This document shows, piece after piece, positions 34,446 through 46,064 of a stretch of 64,000 nucleotides of DNA. Source of the stretch: Cryptomeria japonica (lineage: Eukaryota; Streptophyta; Pinopsida; Cupressales; Cupressaceae); NCBI RefSeq assembly GCF_030272615.1, contig NC_081406.1:474218900-474282899 (forward strand). The letters are read 5' to 3'. Numbering within the stretch: the stretch's first letter is position 1; each line of letters opens with the position of its first letter. The notes below the pieces were generated by a model. The model did not search any database, had not been told where the DNA came from, and was given only the letters and a program-made list of their open reading frames with translations. The translations under genes and the position numbers were made by a program.

Positions 34446-35434
34446 CTAAATTTGGGTTTTAAAATGAACGTGAACCAAGCTTATCAATAGAATAACTCAC
34501 ACTTTATTTTATTTAAGGGAAAGAACTTTTTATCGTGTTTGGGGTGGACCTACTATTGCATCAACTACCTTTCCACCCACCTTTGGGGTCTTGGGAGAAA
34601 GGGAGAAGGTGATAACAACACCCAAATTTTTCATTTTAGTAGTGAGGGGTATCTTTGACTAGGGATTTCATCACCCCACAGAGGTACTTTGAATTGGGAT
34701 GCGTTGGGGATATCATCTCTCCCAGCATACTCTCGAGTGAGTTTTTTGAGCCGCTATATAAATATACTGGTTAGGCGGCTAGAGTGTTGAGTGAATTCAA
34801 TGTATGTGGGGGCCTTCTCTGCACTGATGAGCTCAACTAAAATCTTAAGTGTCTTGCTTTGAAAATTCATCGTTGGATCGGGACCCCTCAAAATTTTACA
34901 ATAAGAACCAACTTAGTAGCCCAGATCCTACATTTAGTGATTCTGGGAGTGCGGATCATACCCCATAGATGCCCCTCATGTACCTTGCATTATGAGACAA
35001 AAATACCTCAATGATAAGATCTTCAAATCTTCGGGTTAAGAGAGACTGGCATGCCTAAGAAGTGTGTGTCGTGGAGTGGAGCATGCTGCCAGACTCTCTA
35101 TATGTTCATCTTGTTTCGGTATTTTGCTGCGGGGGCCTCATTGAATGGTGTCTACTTTCCAGCCTAAGATTGTATTATGTGCTTTTATATGTATCATTGT
35201 ACCAGACCAGTATTGAGTCAGTATTTTGGCTATTTTAGGCCCTATCTTACGTATCTCTGAATTCTCAGACTTGGTCAGAACACAGTTCAGTCGGCTATAC
35301 CTGTCTTCAAACAACTGTTCTCAAATTTGGAAAACAACAAAATTGAACACACATAATTACTGGAAACAAAGTTAATCTTGAAACATCAGGCAGTCCTGCA
35401 AACTCAAAATTTTACAGACTTGTGACCATAGGCA

Positions 35435-35735
35435 ATCCTTGCATAGTCCTCATAGTCCTCATTTATGTCCTCATTATCGTCCTTAGAAGTTGCATAAGTC
35501 CTCATTTATGTCCTCATTATCATCCTTAAAAGTTGCATAAGTCCATATTTACGTCCTCATTATCATCCTTAGAAGTTGCATAAGTCCTTATTTACGTCCT
35601 TATTAACATCCTCATATTGCCTAGTCCTCATTTATGTCCTTATTATCATCCTCATATAAGTTGCATAGTCCTCATTTATGTCCTTATTATTGTCCTCATA
35701 TATGTCCTTAGATTTGGTCCTTATTAGATTTCATA
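35435..35735 (+). repeat. GTCCTCATTTATGTCC repeat array in leader
   Basis: Alternating GTCCTCATTTATGTCCT, CATTATCATCCTTA and GAAGTTGCATAA modules repeat about five times with a variable period of about 55-70 bp, shortly before gag. Confidence 0.7.
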
Positions 35736-36179
35736 TACATTGGTCTTAGTCCGTCATCATTTGCATAATCATCCTAGAAAGTCATAGCATGCATCTTAAT
35801 GGGTCTCCCAGGTGATGGTTTGCTCCCCTTCAAGCAACCTAATCTAGTGCCAAACGACAGTCAATGAGAAATCATTGAGGGTTTAGGTAACTTGGCCTAG
35901 AAATTAAAGAGAAACACACCTCATTATATAGGAGTTGAGTACAACCTAAATAAAGAGTATAAAATTGCCTGTAGAATTGATAGAGAAATTGCTACAAAAC
36001 TTCTAAGAGGAGCTTGAAAAACTTGCATTGTAAAAATCTCGAAATACTCAACAAGTCTCACATCAAAATCCTCAATAGAGAGTCTGGTCTAGTATTGCAT
36101 ATTCCATATTTAGGTCTAGAGTCTTACATTATTGTCATCTTGCATTAGGTTCTAAACCATCCTCATATAGAAGTCTTAA

Positions 36180-38400
36180 ATGCCCGTCACAAGGTCACAA
36201 AAGGCAAAAAGTAAGATGGACCCAAACAACAACCTGTCAGTAAATCCAACTTGGAACATGGACATATCAAGTAGTCAACAGTCAAATCCTCGGGAAATGC
36301 CCACAATACATGAGCTACAACAAAATTTAACACGCGAAGAGACTGAATCAGCTCAACAGGAACCACATGTCCTTATGATCTTAGATGCTCTTATACATAA
36401 TGATAGGGACAAATATTTCTCGTTGTTATTACAAAATGGGGCCAAATTACTTGAAGATTTTGATATCACAACAATCTTACCACTAGGAAATACTTTAGGT
36501 CCAAATAGCAGTCAAATACCACATATGACACAAATGCAAGCAATGACCTCAAGTTTTCCTCATAATGCACCAACATCATCTATATAAACAAATGTCATTT
36601 CAAACATGACTTCTCAATCAAGTGCATCATCCTCAATGATAAAAATTAGCGCACCAATGCAGGATATACCGATAATGTCAAGTGTCTCAATGCCTATTCA
36701 AACACAAGTTCCTCATACAACAAGTGTGAATCAACCTCTGATTTCCTATTCCATAGGATCTACATACAGTCATCAGAATACAAACCTAGGTTCCGCTAAT
36801 ACAATGAGTACAACCCAGTCAAACATGGGTTCACATGTCACTTATTTCACAGTATTTAGCGGAACCCATAACACATAGACTTATAATTATAGTACTTTTC
36901 AACAACCTTCTAGTTATACTACCACAAATTATTTTGTGGGAAATATACATGCACAAAGTGTACCCCTGACGTAAATAGATATTCTGTCCCAACAGGTACA
37001 TAATCTGCAACAATAAATGACAACTATGCAAACCGGTAACGATAAAAAGAGCTACACAATGCAGGACTTACGTCCTTATCTTTTTTATCACACATTATAC
37101 ATGTCGCCTTTCCCACCACATTTTGAAACACCGAAATTTGACACATACTTAGGGAAAGGTGATCCTAGAGATCACATCAAAGAGTTTTTTACGACATGTA
37201 TAGAGGTTGCAAATGAATACACTTATCTAATGAGATTGTTTCCTAAAAGTCTGGGAGGCTCAGCCTTGGAGTGGTTTTCACATCTACCACCAATTATCAC
37301 ATCATGGGGTGAATTGGCTAAACATTTCATTGCTAACTTCTCACATAACATTGAAACCTCAGTCACTTTGATGGACTTATGTGCTACAAAACAATATGAG
37401 AACAAAACATTCATGTCCTTCATACAAAGATGGAGAGCTCTATATATAAGGTGCAAGACTATTATTCTCGAAAATGGAGCAAGTTGACATGTTCACATAA
37501 AACTTGATCCCTAAAATCAGGTACCCGATACAAATGCAATGTTTGACCACATTTAAACAAATCATTGAAAAAGCCTTAAGTGTGAGAAAGGACTAGTAGA
37601 ACAAGGTCTCATAAAATATGGCAATAACAACAATAATGATAAATCCAAATTTTGGTCAAAAAATGAAAATGTGACCAACGAACAAAACTCAACCGATTTT
37701 GTCTTTACAAGGCCCAAATCAATCATTTAGTCCACATACAGAGAATAATACTGTATCAACCAATGTAAACTCTACGCAAACTATGAACACAAAATTCCCA
37801 AGGGTAAATGCTCCAAAAAGGAATTACACACCTCTAGCAGAACCTATTGAATCAACATTAAAAAAGTTGATACAGAAAAACATATCACTTTGCCAGAAGT
37901 AAGAGTATATGAACTAGGTCCTTTCAAACCTACATGGTGGAATGATAGTGATTTCTGTGAATATCATCGTACTAAAGGTCACAAAACTGCAAGTTGCTAT
38001 AAATTGAAAAACTTAATCTAAGACATGATCGATCAAGGTGATATTACAATTGACACCAACAAAATTTCAGCAAACACGAATCATATCATCTTTAAGGATC
38101 CATTTGTCAAACATGATAAAGGGAAGGCATCTACATCGGGAACACAAGACAATACAACTAACTACACAAAAGTCTCATATGACTATACTATTCATGTCAT
38201 TAGCTCAGGAGATGTAGGAAATGATGATTTAGGAGAAGCACTCGATAATGATGAGCAATATCAAGAGACTTACAACTATGATAACCAAATTTGTATGCTG
38301 TCAGAAGAACCAAAATATGATGAAGACAAGAATCTTTGTCTTATGGACCGGGGCATGAAGAACCGTTTCATTCAAGATGGTTTGAAGATGAACTTATAGC
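36180..38400 (+). pseudogene. Outer element gag (Tat-like), with stops and shifts
   Basis: Starts MPVTRSQKA at 36180. The same frame holds 36180-36587, 36606-36878 and 37017-37487, separated by stops. The last piece is a clear Retrotrans_gag domain: PRDHIKEFFTTC, LFPKSLGGSALEWFSHLPP, ATKQYENKTFMSFIQRWR. After a phase change, a zinc knuckle of the CX2HX4HX4C type (CEYHRTKGHKTASC, about 37960-38000) is followed by DMIDQGDI. An acidic, D/N/Y-rich stretch follows. This belongs to the Tat/Athila side of Ty3/gypsy. Gag forms the particle and binds RNA. It is not functional here. Confidence 0.82.
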
Positions 38401-39373
38401 ACATATCATGGATGTCAGACTTGCACATAATGACTATAGGAAGGGATATGAAATGAACCTTGATAACACAACATATGGTGTAGACAATTCCCTCACAAGA
38501 GATGATACAGTGGCTACAATCATGATTACTCCTAGAGACAGAGATTGTGCAATAGTTACTCATAGATCTAAAGTAACTTTACAAGGAGTACCATCAAACC
38601 CACCACCAACAATAGGGACCTATAATATTGTGGAGCAACTCAAGAAAACCTCGGCACAAATATCACTCTTTGAACTATTACGTATATCACCAACTCATAA
38701 AGCTATCCTAGACAGAGCACTTCAAGATTCAGTAGTTGACAGAGATATAGATGAAAATGCCTTCCAATCCATGGTGGGGAATTTGGCTAATGGTACTCAT
38801 ACTGTATTCACATAACATGATATTCCCAGCGATAGACTTCTCCATAATGACCCACTACATCTAGAAGCTTACATACATAAGAGAAGAATCAAAAGAGTAC
38901 TTATAGATGGAGGAGATGGCCTCAACATCTTTACATTAAAGCTAGTTAAGGCATTGGGATATTCTGAGCTTCATATTGATCCTTAAAAAAGAATAAACAT
39001 CAAAGCATATGATGATGATGAGCGTCCTTCAAAAGGTATAGTTACACTACCAGTGCAAGTAGGACCTATAACAACAGAGGTTACTTTCCAAGTGTTAGAC
39101 AGAGAACTAGGGTACAACATGTTATTGGGCCGCCCATGGATTCATACCATGCAAGCAGTACCATCAATATTTCATCAATGTGTTAAATTCCCATGCAATG
39201 GCATTGAAATCACAATAAAGGGTGATCCAAATCTATTCCAACACTGTAATCACTTAAAGGCAAGTGAAGATAACCAGGTACCCATTAATCAAGCAACACC
39301 CCTCACTACACAATTGGAATCATTAATGATCACATTAATACAGAAGAATGTGCCTACAACATCTTATTTGTAG
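38336..39373 (+). pseudogene. Outer element protease region
   Basis: After a W/F/E- and D-rich module (38370-38470), a retropepsin-like domain lies at about 38890-39240. Its catalytic segment is VLIDGGDGLNIF near 38895-38930, the D-G-G variant I associate with Tat-like elements instead of DTG/DSG. A stop (near 38986) precedes the flap region. The C-terminal motif YNMLLGRPWIHTMQAV is at about 39110-39160. The enzyme would cleave Gag-Pol. It is broken by stops at 38815 and 38986. Confidence 0.75.
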
Positions 39374-39475
39374 ATTAAGGGTGTTGGTTGTGGGGAATAG
39401 TCTATTTCAAGTACCTCAAATGAAAAACAATTATCTCTTTCTCCTAGGTCTTTTGGGAAGCCTCAAAACACAGTA

Positions 39476-39973
39476 ATGAAACAAGATAAAGGAAAAGAAA
39501 TATTTAGATACTTAGATTCATGCTCTTTCATTAGGTGGGGAGATTTACAAGAACAATCTCTGAATGAAGATGTCAATCACTGGATATACAAAGAAGAAGA
39601 TGACATGACACTACCCAGGTTACCTTTAGATCAGTATGGCAATTGGTTCAAGATGCTACAAAAACATGGGTATGATGGTACCACAGGCTTGGGATTAAAA
39701 AAGCAAGGAAGATTAGAACCCGTTGTACCAAATAAAAATCCAAAGAATCAAGGGTTAGTATATAAACATGTACTAAATATAATAGAAGCAAGACAACATA
39801 CACTAGATATACTGAACAGACCTAGGCTACCATCAGAGTACATATCTCAAAGTCAGTTGTCAACACGAGTATTTCCCTCTTCATCTCAGACAAGCAAGAA
39901 AGCACCAACATCTCCTAGTACAAAATCAAATGGTGAAGATATGAGAAAACTTCTACAAGAACCTAGCATTTAG
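39476..39973 (+). pseudogene. Outer element G-patch-like segment
   Basis: 166 codons downstream of the protease. Residues about 48-92 read LPLDQYGNWFKMLQKHGYDG then TTGLGLKKQGRLEPV. This fits the G-patch pattern (hydrophobic-G...L.K.GY..G.GLG....G...P), an RNA- and helicase-binding motif. G-patches next to retroviral-type proteases are known in betaretroviruses. Here it links protease and RT. It ends at a stop at 39971-39973. Confidence 0.6.
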
Positions 39974-40134
39974 TCACCCAACAATACAATATCTGAAACA
40001 TTCGCACAAGCAAATATGGTAATAGATACAAGCTTAGCACCAATAAATGAGCCTAATCCTTGGTTGTTGTCAATACTTTTTCCAAGAGAAACAACTCAAG
40101 TTACACCCAATGAATCGAACGAAGAAAGACAACA

Positions 40135-40976
40135 ATGACTTATACCAAGTTTAAGAAGGGTGACCCCATACAAAGGAGGCCCACAAATCTACAACAAAAT
40201 AAAATGCAAGAACAAGAGGAGATAAGTGATACAACCTCAGAAGCTGAAACATACATAGAAAGTGAGACAAATTCTCACAAATATGAATTCCTATCTAATC
40301 ATGATTCTATCCCACAAGCAATAGACATGATAGAGGGTCACAAATCGCCTATAGATGATGAAAATATATCAGGTCACTCAAATAACCAGGTATGCATGTT
40401 ATCAGAATCTATTATAACAGAAGGGAGCAATGAATTACCCCTTGTACACTCACATTTGATTGAATGGGGACGAGAAGGAAAACCAACTCTAGATTGGTTT
40501 GAGAATGATGAAACTATTGTAGAATTCCTTGGTGTCAGAGAAGGGTTTCCACAAGGGGATCACAAGGCAGGATTTGTTGTAGACCTGGATAGAACAACAT
40601 ACTTTGGAGAGGCAAGTGCCTCTGTGACAGAAGATATGGATCAAAGTGATTGTAATGACAAGAGTGAGTTAGACAATCTCCCTATTGAAAAATAGAATTT
40701 AGCATTACTCATGGAAGAAACTGAAGAAGTCAATAGAGAAAAAGGAGAAGTTGTACATAATATCCACTTAGCAAAATCATTAAACCAGGAAGAAAAGGAC
40801 ACATTCATACAGTTTCTCAAACAACGTCCTATAAATTTTGCTTGGTCCTATGTGGATATGCTAGGCCTAGATCTAGATTTAGTGTTACATCATTTACCAT
40901 TTCTACCAGGAATTAAACCGTACAAACAAAAGCTAAGAAAGATGCATCCATAGATTGCATTACTGGTCAAAATAGA
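40135..40976 (+). pseudogene. Outer element pol: linker and RT N-terminus, truncated
   Basis: The first part (40135-40695) is acidic and contains VHSHLIEWGREGKPTLDWFE and VVDLDRTTYFGEAS, similar to the module at 38370-38470. The second part (40711-40953) carries the canonical start of a Ty3/gypsy RT: FAWSYVDMLGLD then LPGIKPYKQKLRKMHP, followed by a stop and a few codons. At 40977 the chromovirus LTR begins. No RT catalytic core, RNase H or integrase of this element appears further on. Confidence 0.78.
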
Positions 40977-42573
40977 TGATAGGGAGATTCTCTCAAGTAG
41001 TTGCAATTTGGTTTGTAGGTTAGGAAAAGGTGTTATTATGGGCTTCCTTATTTGTCTTATGTCCTACTCTCCTTGGTTGAATCAATCTAAACACCCAAAT
41101 TCCTTTGGAGAACTCTCTACCACTTAAGTTGCTCCAATTACTCAAGTCCAAGGTTAGAACTCACATGAGTAAGTTCAACCTCCAACATACCTAATTCAAT
41201 GCTCTTAATTTGTAGGGGACTAGGAGGGGTCTGAGATGGTTTGTCAACTCCCACCATATGGTTTTAGTGTTTTCTCCCTTTCATTTCCCTATCATTTTCA
41301 TAGTTTCCTATTTTTAAGGCCTTGTAGCCCTATGAACCCCTTTTAGCCCTCCTTCCATGGTTTTTGTTCTTTTTCTCTAAAAACCTCCAAAGGATCCCCC
41401 AAAAGATTTGGTGATATGGATACCCATTTGGGCACTCTTCAATATTTTGGAGATGAGGTGGTCTGATATGTTCGTATAGGTATGGCCCCCAAAATGACAC
41501 TTTTCAAGGGTTTTAGGTTTGTGTGCTTTCACCGATGGGTTTTATAGGCCTCCACACCCTATCAAACCTCCACACTCATACTGAGGCTCTGCATAACAAC
41601 CTTCCTCCATTCCAATCACTTTTATCTATCAAATTTGATCACCACTGCAAGAAATAAGAAAAATAGCAGTCATGTTCCCTAGCCGGGCTATGGTAGAGCT
41701 CACCTAGGGCATGCTTTTAAAATGTTCAAATGCAACTTCCAGGTCATAAAAATTTGTATATATACTATAAATAAACTCCATTACTAGAATCCAAAGGTCC
41801 ATAGATAAACCACAATGGGAATTCAAGTTGGAGCCATTTTTAGGGCCTTAACCCCTTTACTCAAACCGAGAGCAGTGAAAACAAGAAGGAATTTCAATAC
41901 ACCAATTAAACCTGCATTATGAAAGGACACAAATACTATTTGAGCACCACAATGAAAAGTTATAGACTTCCATGAAATAATAGTATGGAAGTTAATTCAT
42001 TTAGTACGGACTGCTGTAAGCAATTTGACAAGTTTTTGTGAAAAAATAGGAAATTGCCTCAAGTTGCTATTCAATATTCAATCTTAGAGCTTCTAGCTCT
42101 TCTACAATGTTTTGAGAGGCCTTATATATTCCTACTCAATCAAATTAAACCACCAATCAGATCTCTAACTACCGATTTGAGCATTTTTCCAAAATTGCTC
42201 ATATTTTGTAAAATGTTGTCAAGCCACCATGACAACTTTTACACTACAATGCATTTTTACAAATATTGCAAATATTCACACTCTTGACCCCCTATGATGA
42301 TTTCCTAACATAAAATAAACATCTTCAAAAGCCTTATGAGGCCTTACAAGGAATTTTACAAAATTTTGCTATGTGAGGCCATTTAAGGCTTACAAAGGCA
42401 CATAGGCCCAAAACAGAGTAAATAAGCTAAGATTATTGACAAGAAAACTACAAAAAAACTCAAGCACACTTTTAGACTCTTCAATAGTCCTTTATTCAAT
42501 CATTGACCCAATGAGGATCATTCACACCAAAAATTTGAAAGTTCACTAAGAAACCTCAGGTGCTCCTGCACCA
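40977..42573 (-). repeat. Chromovirus 3' LTR
   Basis: 1,597 bp, TGATAGGGAG ... CTCCTGCACCA on plus (TG...CA). Its ends match the solo LTR at 16269-18581, though the interior is shorter and diverged. Shared words include GGATACCC followed by TTTTGGGAG/ATTTGGGCA, and TACGGACTGCTG. No separate gene is evident inside. Confidence 0.78.
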
Positions 42574-42587
42574 TACTCCCCTAATGA
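42574..42587 (-). promoter_or_regulatory. Chromovirus polypurine tract
   Basis: On the minus strand TCATTAGGGGAGTA directly precedes the LTR start TGGTGCAGGAGC. Confidence 0.65.
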
Positions 42588-42589
42588 GA

Positions 42590-42895
42590 AAGAAGTCAAG
42601 TGACTCCTTTAGGAAACAAAGAGGCATCAATTCCAACCTTTGGAAAGTATTATTTAGGTACCCAAGTGGCCTCAGATTCTGGAAGATGTTGTCATTTAAC
42701 CAAATGCTCCATGTAGGCGGTTTGCCTAGTCTTCTTGAAAATTCTTGAATCCAACACCTTCTCATCTTGTAGCATTGTTGGAGGTGGAAAAGGCAGGTTT
42801 GAAAGTGACTGAGAGACATCTGAACCTTTATTGTACTCTTCTATAATTGTGCCTTTGTACTGCACCAAATCTGCAACATTGGAAATAGGAGACAA
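42590..42895 (-). pseudogene. Chromovirus chromodomain remnant
   Basis: The frame from 42895 reads EKVLDSRIFKKTRQTAYMEHLVK, the front of a chromodomain. A phase change then gives WLNDNIFQNLRPL. Such C-terminal chromodomains target integration to heterochromatin. It is frameshifted, and integrase lies just upstream. Confidence 0.7.
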
Positions 42896-42934
42896 AGCTA
42901 TGTCCTCAGGTAGATAAATCTTGTAAGCATTTTG

Positions 42935-43495
42935 TCAATACTTAGCCAAGAACTTACAAGGTCCAATCCTTCTCATTTGAATCTTGTTGGGTACACCTTT
43001 TTCTATTCTTTCTTTGTTCAAGTGGACCATTACTAATTCACCAACAACAAATTGCATATTCTTCCTCTTTTCATTCACTTTGTCCTTGATTCTTTGATAG
43101 TTTTCTTGTAAAGCTTTCCTAACTTGCTCATGAATCTCCTTCATGGACTGAGCCATATCAACAACATGTCCACTCCTTTGCTCCATATTTCCAATGTCTC
43201 TAAGCTCCAACACACCTCTTGGATGAATCTCATAAACTACTTCAAAAGGGCTCTTGTCGGTTGATCTATTCACACTGTCATTATAAGCAAACTCAGCTTG
43301 ATGGATGATCTGATCCCAATCTTTCCCATACTCCTTTGTCAAACATTTGAGAAGGTTCCCAAGTTTTCTATTTACCACCTTTGTTTGGCCATCCATTTGG
43401 GGATGGTATGCTGAGCTAAAAGACAAGTTAGTGCCCAGTCTCTGCCATAAAGTTTTTGAGGTCTTAAGGTCATTCATTTTCAACATCACCTTATG
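42935..43495 (-). pseudogene. Chromovirus integrase, C-terminal two-thirds
   Basis: The open frame 43489-42935 contains LGTNLSFSSAYHPQMDGQT, with the conserved H-P-Q-x-D-G-Q-T of Ty3/gypsy integrases, then WDQIIHQAEFAYNDSVN, SPFEVVYE and the C-terminal GPCKFLAKY (GPF-type) segment. The catalytic DDE core before the HPQ motif is cut off at the 43495 junction. Confidence 0.82.
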
Positions 43496-44399
43496 ACAAC
43501 ACTTTACTTATGGTTGGGTAGTGATTTCACTATTTGAGACTTGTTAACCCAAAATCTATCAATTTCTATATCTCAAACACATTAATAAAATCTCTAGTTC
43601 ATTTGAGACACCTAGTTGATCATATGACTAGTGAAAAATCTAAAATTCTACTTTAGTGATGCTGTAATTGTCACACCCAAGTAGGTTTCATTACTTACAA
43701 GTCAAGGCAAGAAAATAAAAATAGAAAAAGTGCTATGCCAAATATTCATCTCAAGGCAAAAGAGCAATGATATAAAACTGAAATATCATGCATATAAAGT
43801 GCGACAAAAACTTGACTATGGGAACATGCAAGTAACTCCATTGGGGCTATGAACGCCTGCTGGCAATGGAGCAATATTTGAGAGATTACAGTCTATAACC
43901 TCATCGGAGCTCTAAAAGCTTGCTGGCAGCGAGACTCTATTCGAGATGCTTTTGAAGTTAGAATAATCCATGTAGCTATTCATATAGGATGATAAGGATC
44001 TTTAGTGAACACAAGAGCATGAATTAACTCATTTGCACACAAATGGGCAAAAGAAGATCAATGTTTCAAGAACCAATGGGGAAGTTTTCCGCATCTCCAT
44101 TTGTAAATCCTAGTCACTAAGTGTGTTAATTTGGATGTTCCAAGGGACCTTAAGGATTGTTTGACCGCTTATCTACTAAATGTTTTGTACCTCCAATTCA
44201 ATTAGTGTATTACGAAATGCTAAACAAACATAGTCATCCTTGTTCGAATAGGAAATGCATCTTCATCATGTATATTGCATTAACATAGGTCATGTCAAAT
44301 ATTCATTGTCTCTACATGCAATCTACAGATCATTATGTCATATAGGTCTACACACTGGAGGCATAACTGAAAAAATCCTAAAAATCATATAAAGTCTTG

Positions 44400-44760
44400 G
44401 AAAAATTAAAATACCCAAAAATATTGGAAAATCTTTCAAAAATCCAAAAACATTGGAAAATCTTTCAAAAAATCCAAAAACATTGGAAGATCTTTCAAAA
44501 ATCCAAAAACAGTGAAATAACATAAAAATTCAAAAACAATGAAAAACATACAATCCAAAAATAGTGGAAAACAAAAAACATTGGGAAAACATAAAATTTC
44601 AAAAAAACAGTGAAAAACGGGAAAAAAACCAAAAACATTCAGAAAAAGTCCTGAAAAACTACCCAAAACATTCATATATAATGTCTTGAAAAAATACCAA
44701 AAACATTTAGATATTGATCCACAAAATCAATCCAAAAACAATAAAAAATCAATCAAAAAA
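44400..44760. repeat. Degenerate tandem repeat (CCAAAAACATTGGAAAA)
   Basis: At least six recognisable copies of AAATCCAAAAACATTGGAAA, with spacing of about 28-40 bp and increasing divergence to the right. The minus-strand open frames here (for example 44436-44675, rich in F/L/G) are products of the repeat. Confidence 0.75.
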
Positions 44761-45644
44761 CTTGCAATAAAATGTCTCGTAAGAAACAAATACCCTAGTA
44801 GATATCCAACAAACACTTCGCATGAAGTTAACAAAGGATACGACTATCCAGTCAAACATCTGTAATCAACTGATCAAATTGTCTTATCAATTGTATTATA
44901 TCCATATCAAGTGATCATTATCTTGTCTTAAACAGAAGAGAATACACTCGAAATTAGACAGGTCAGTCTTAAAAGGGGTCTGCAGCTTTATGAGACCAGA
45001 CATTATCAACTATCACATCAAGCAACTGAGAATGAAGGCACAAGATCGGTGTAGCTGCTGAATTTTGTCCGGGTCAGTCTTTATCTTTTATCATTTGGTG
45101 ACAGATTGTGTTCATATGCTACTCAAGGATGTCCACAAGTGACTAGAGGAGCCATGATGGGCATTATATTTTTCTTTGTTTGTTGTTTGTGGTGTGAACC
45201 AATGAAGTTCTAGGGAATTGATCTAGTGGGTGTCTGTGATAGGAGCATTCAGCTTGTGAATGCCACACACACCTCGACCCCTAGTGTATTTCCCAGAATG
45301 AAGGGTTTCACTCCTTGTCTGCTACGTGTTTGTTTCTTCAATGAGATATCTTTACATCTTGGTTCCTTATACCCTAATGTGCTAACCTCCATTGTTCAAT
45401 AATAAGAATGAGTGATGAATATATATTGCACAATAAATAATGACACAGGTTCGTGAATCAATCATTATCATTCTCATCTCATCTATTTATTGATATTTTA
45501 TTGATTTCTTATCTTTTTCTAAATCATTTTCTGTCATCTAACATTATTCTTTCATCAATCTCTTCTTTCTTTCATCTTACTAACATTTCTTCAAGGTACA
45601 TATGAGTTAAAAGAATATTTTGGCATTATCATACAAAAACAAAA

Positions 45645-45910
45645 GTGCATCCATATAGTTTTAAGTGCATCCATATAGTTTTAAGTTGCATTCATATAGT
45701 GTAAATTGCACTTGTATAGTGTTAATGGCAGTCATTCATTAATAATCACATCATAAATCATATAGAAAACATTCATAATCATAAAAATCATTTATAAATC
45801 ATATAGAAAGCATTAAACCATTCATTAATCATCATCTTCATAAATCATGTAGAAACCATTGCATTCATAAACAATCATTTATAAATCATATAGACATGCA
45901 TCACATAACT
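45645..45910. repeat. Short degenerate repeats (CATATAG family)
   Basis: About four units of GTGCATCCATATAGTTTTAA type at 45645-45730. Several AATCATATAGAAAACATT-like units then follow to about 45910. Confidence 0.6.
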
Positions 45911-46064
45911 CATAGCATTATACAACATACATGGAAAACAAATCATAATAGATCGCTACCAAAAACTACATATCATATATATATAACTCAAAAATGGTAA
46001 TGTGTCTGAATACAATAATCATAAAATAGGCCCGAAGGCTCAGATAACATGATCTCAATGTATC

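Larger units (their letters stand above)
33514..36179 (+). other. Outer element leader (untranslated), repeat-rich
   Basis: Long 5' leader typical of Tat-type elements. ATCACACAATCG-type repeats continue from 25325 (33515-33590 and 34015-34170). A repeat of about 56 bp (ATCACACTTTAG ... GACATGCATGTT) occurs about three times at 34282-34445. A TATA-like CTATATAAATA is at 34754-34764. A pyrimidine-rich repeat built on GTCCTCATTTATGTCC fills about 35435-35735. No coding frame above about 75 codons is convincing. Confidence 0.6.
40977..43495 (-). mobile_element. 5'-truncated chromovirus (Ty3/gypsy), minus strand
   Basis: On the minus strand the order is integrase C-terminal part (43489-42935), chromodomain remnant (42895-about 42590), polypurine tract (ATTAGGGGAGTA) and one LTR (42573-40977). 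Gag, protease, RT, RNase H and the 5' LTR are missing, and the break is at about 43495. A target duplication is not visible. An integration followed by a deletion that removed both the chromovirus 5' portion and the outer element's RT-integrase would explain this. Confidence 0.8.
43496..46064. other. Outer element spacer between lost pol and antisense gene
   Basis: No coding frame is convincing. 44400-44760 repeats a unit of about 28-30 bp (ATCCAAAAACATTGGAAAAT plus CTTTCAAAA) many times with decay. 45645-45730 repeats GTGCATCCATATAGTTTTAA and variants about four times. 45740-45910 repeats TCATTTATAAATCATATAGA-like words. Such repeats are common in the pol-LTR spacer of Tat elements. Confidence 0.6.

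Noticed and set aside
35435-35735. CRISPR-like repeat array
   Set aside because: The units are degenerate, of variable period and without unique spacers, and they lie in a plant retroelement leader. The same holds for the arrays at 44400, 48050 and 50453.
44338-44675. Minus-strand F/G-rich open frames
   Set aside because: Produced by the CCAAAAACATTGG tandem repeat. No conserved protein.
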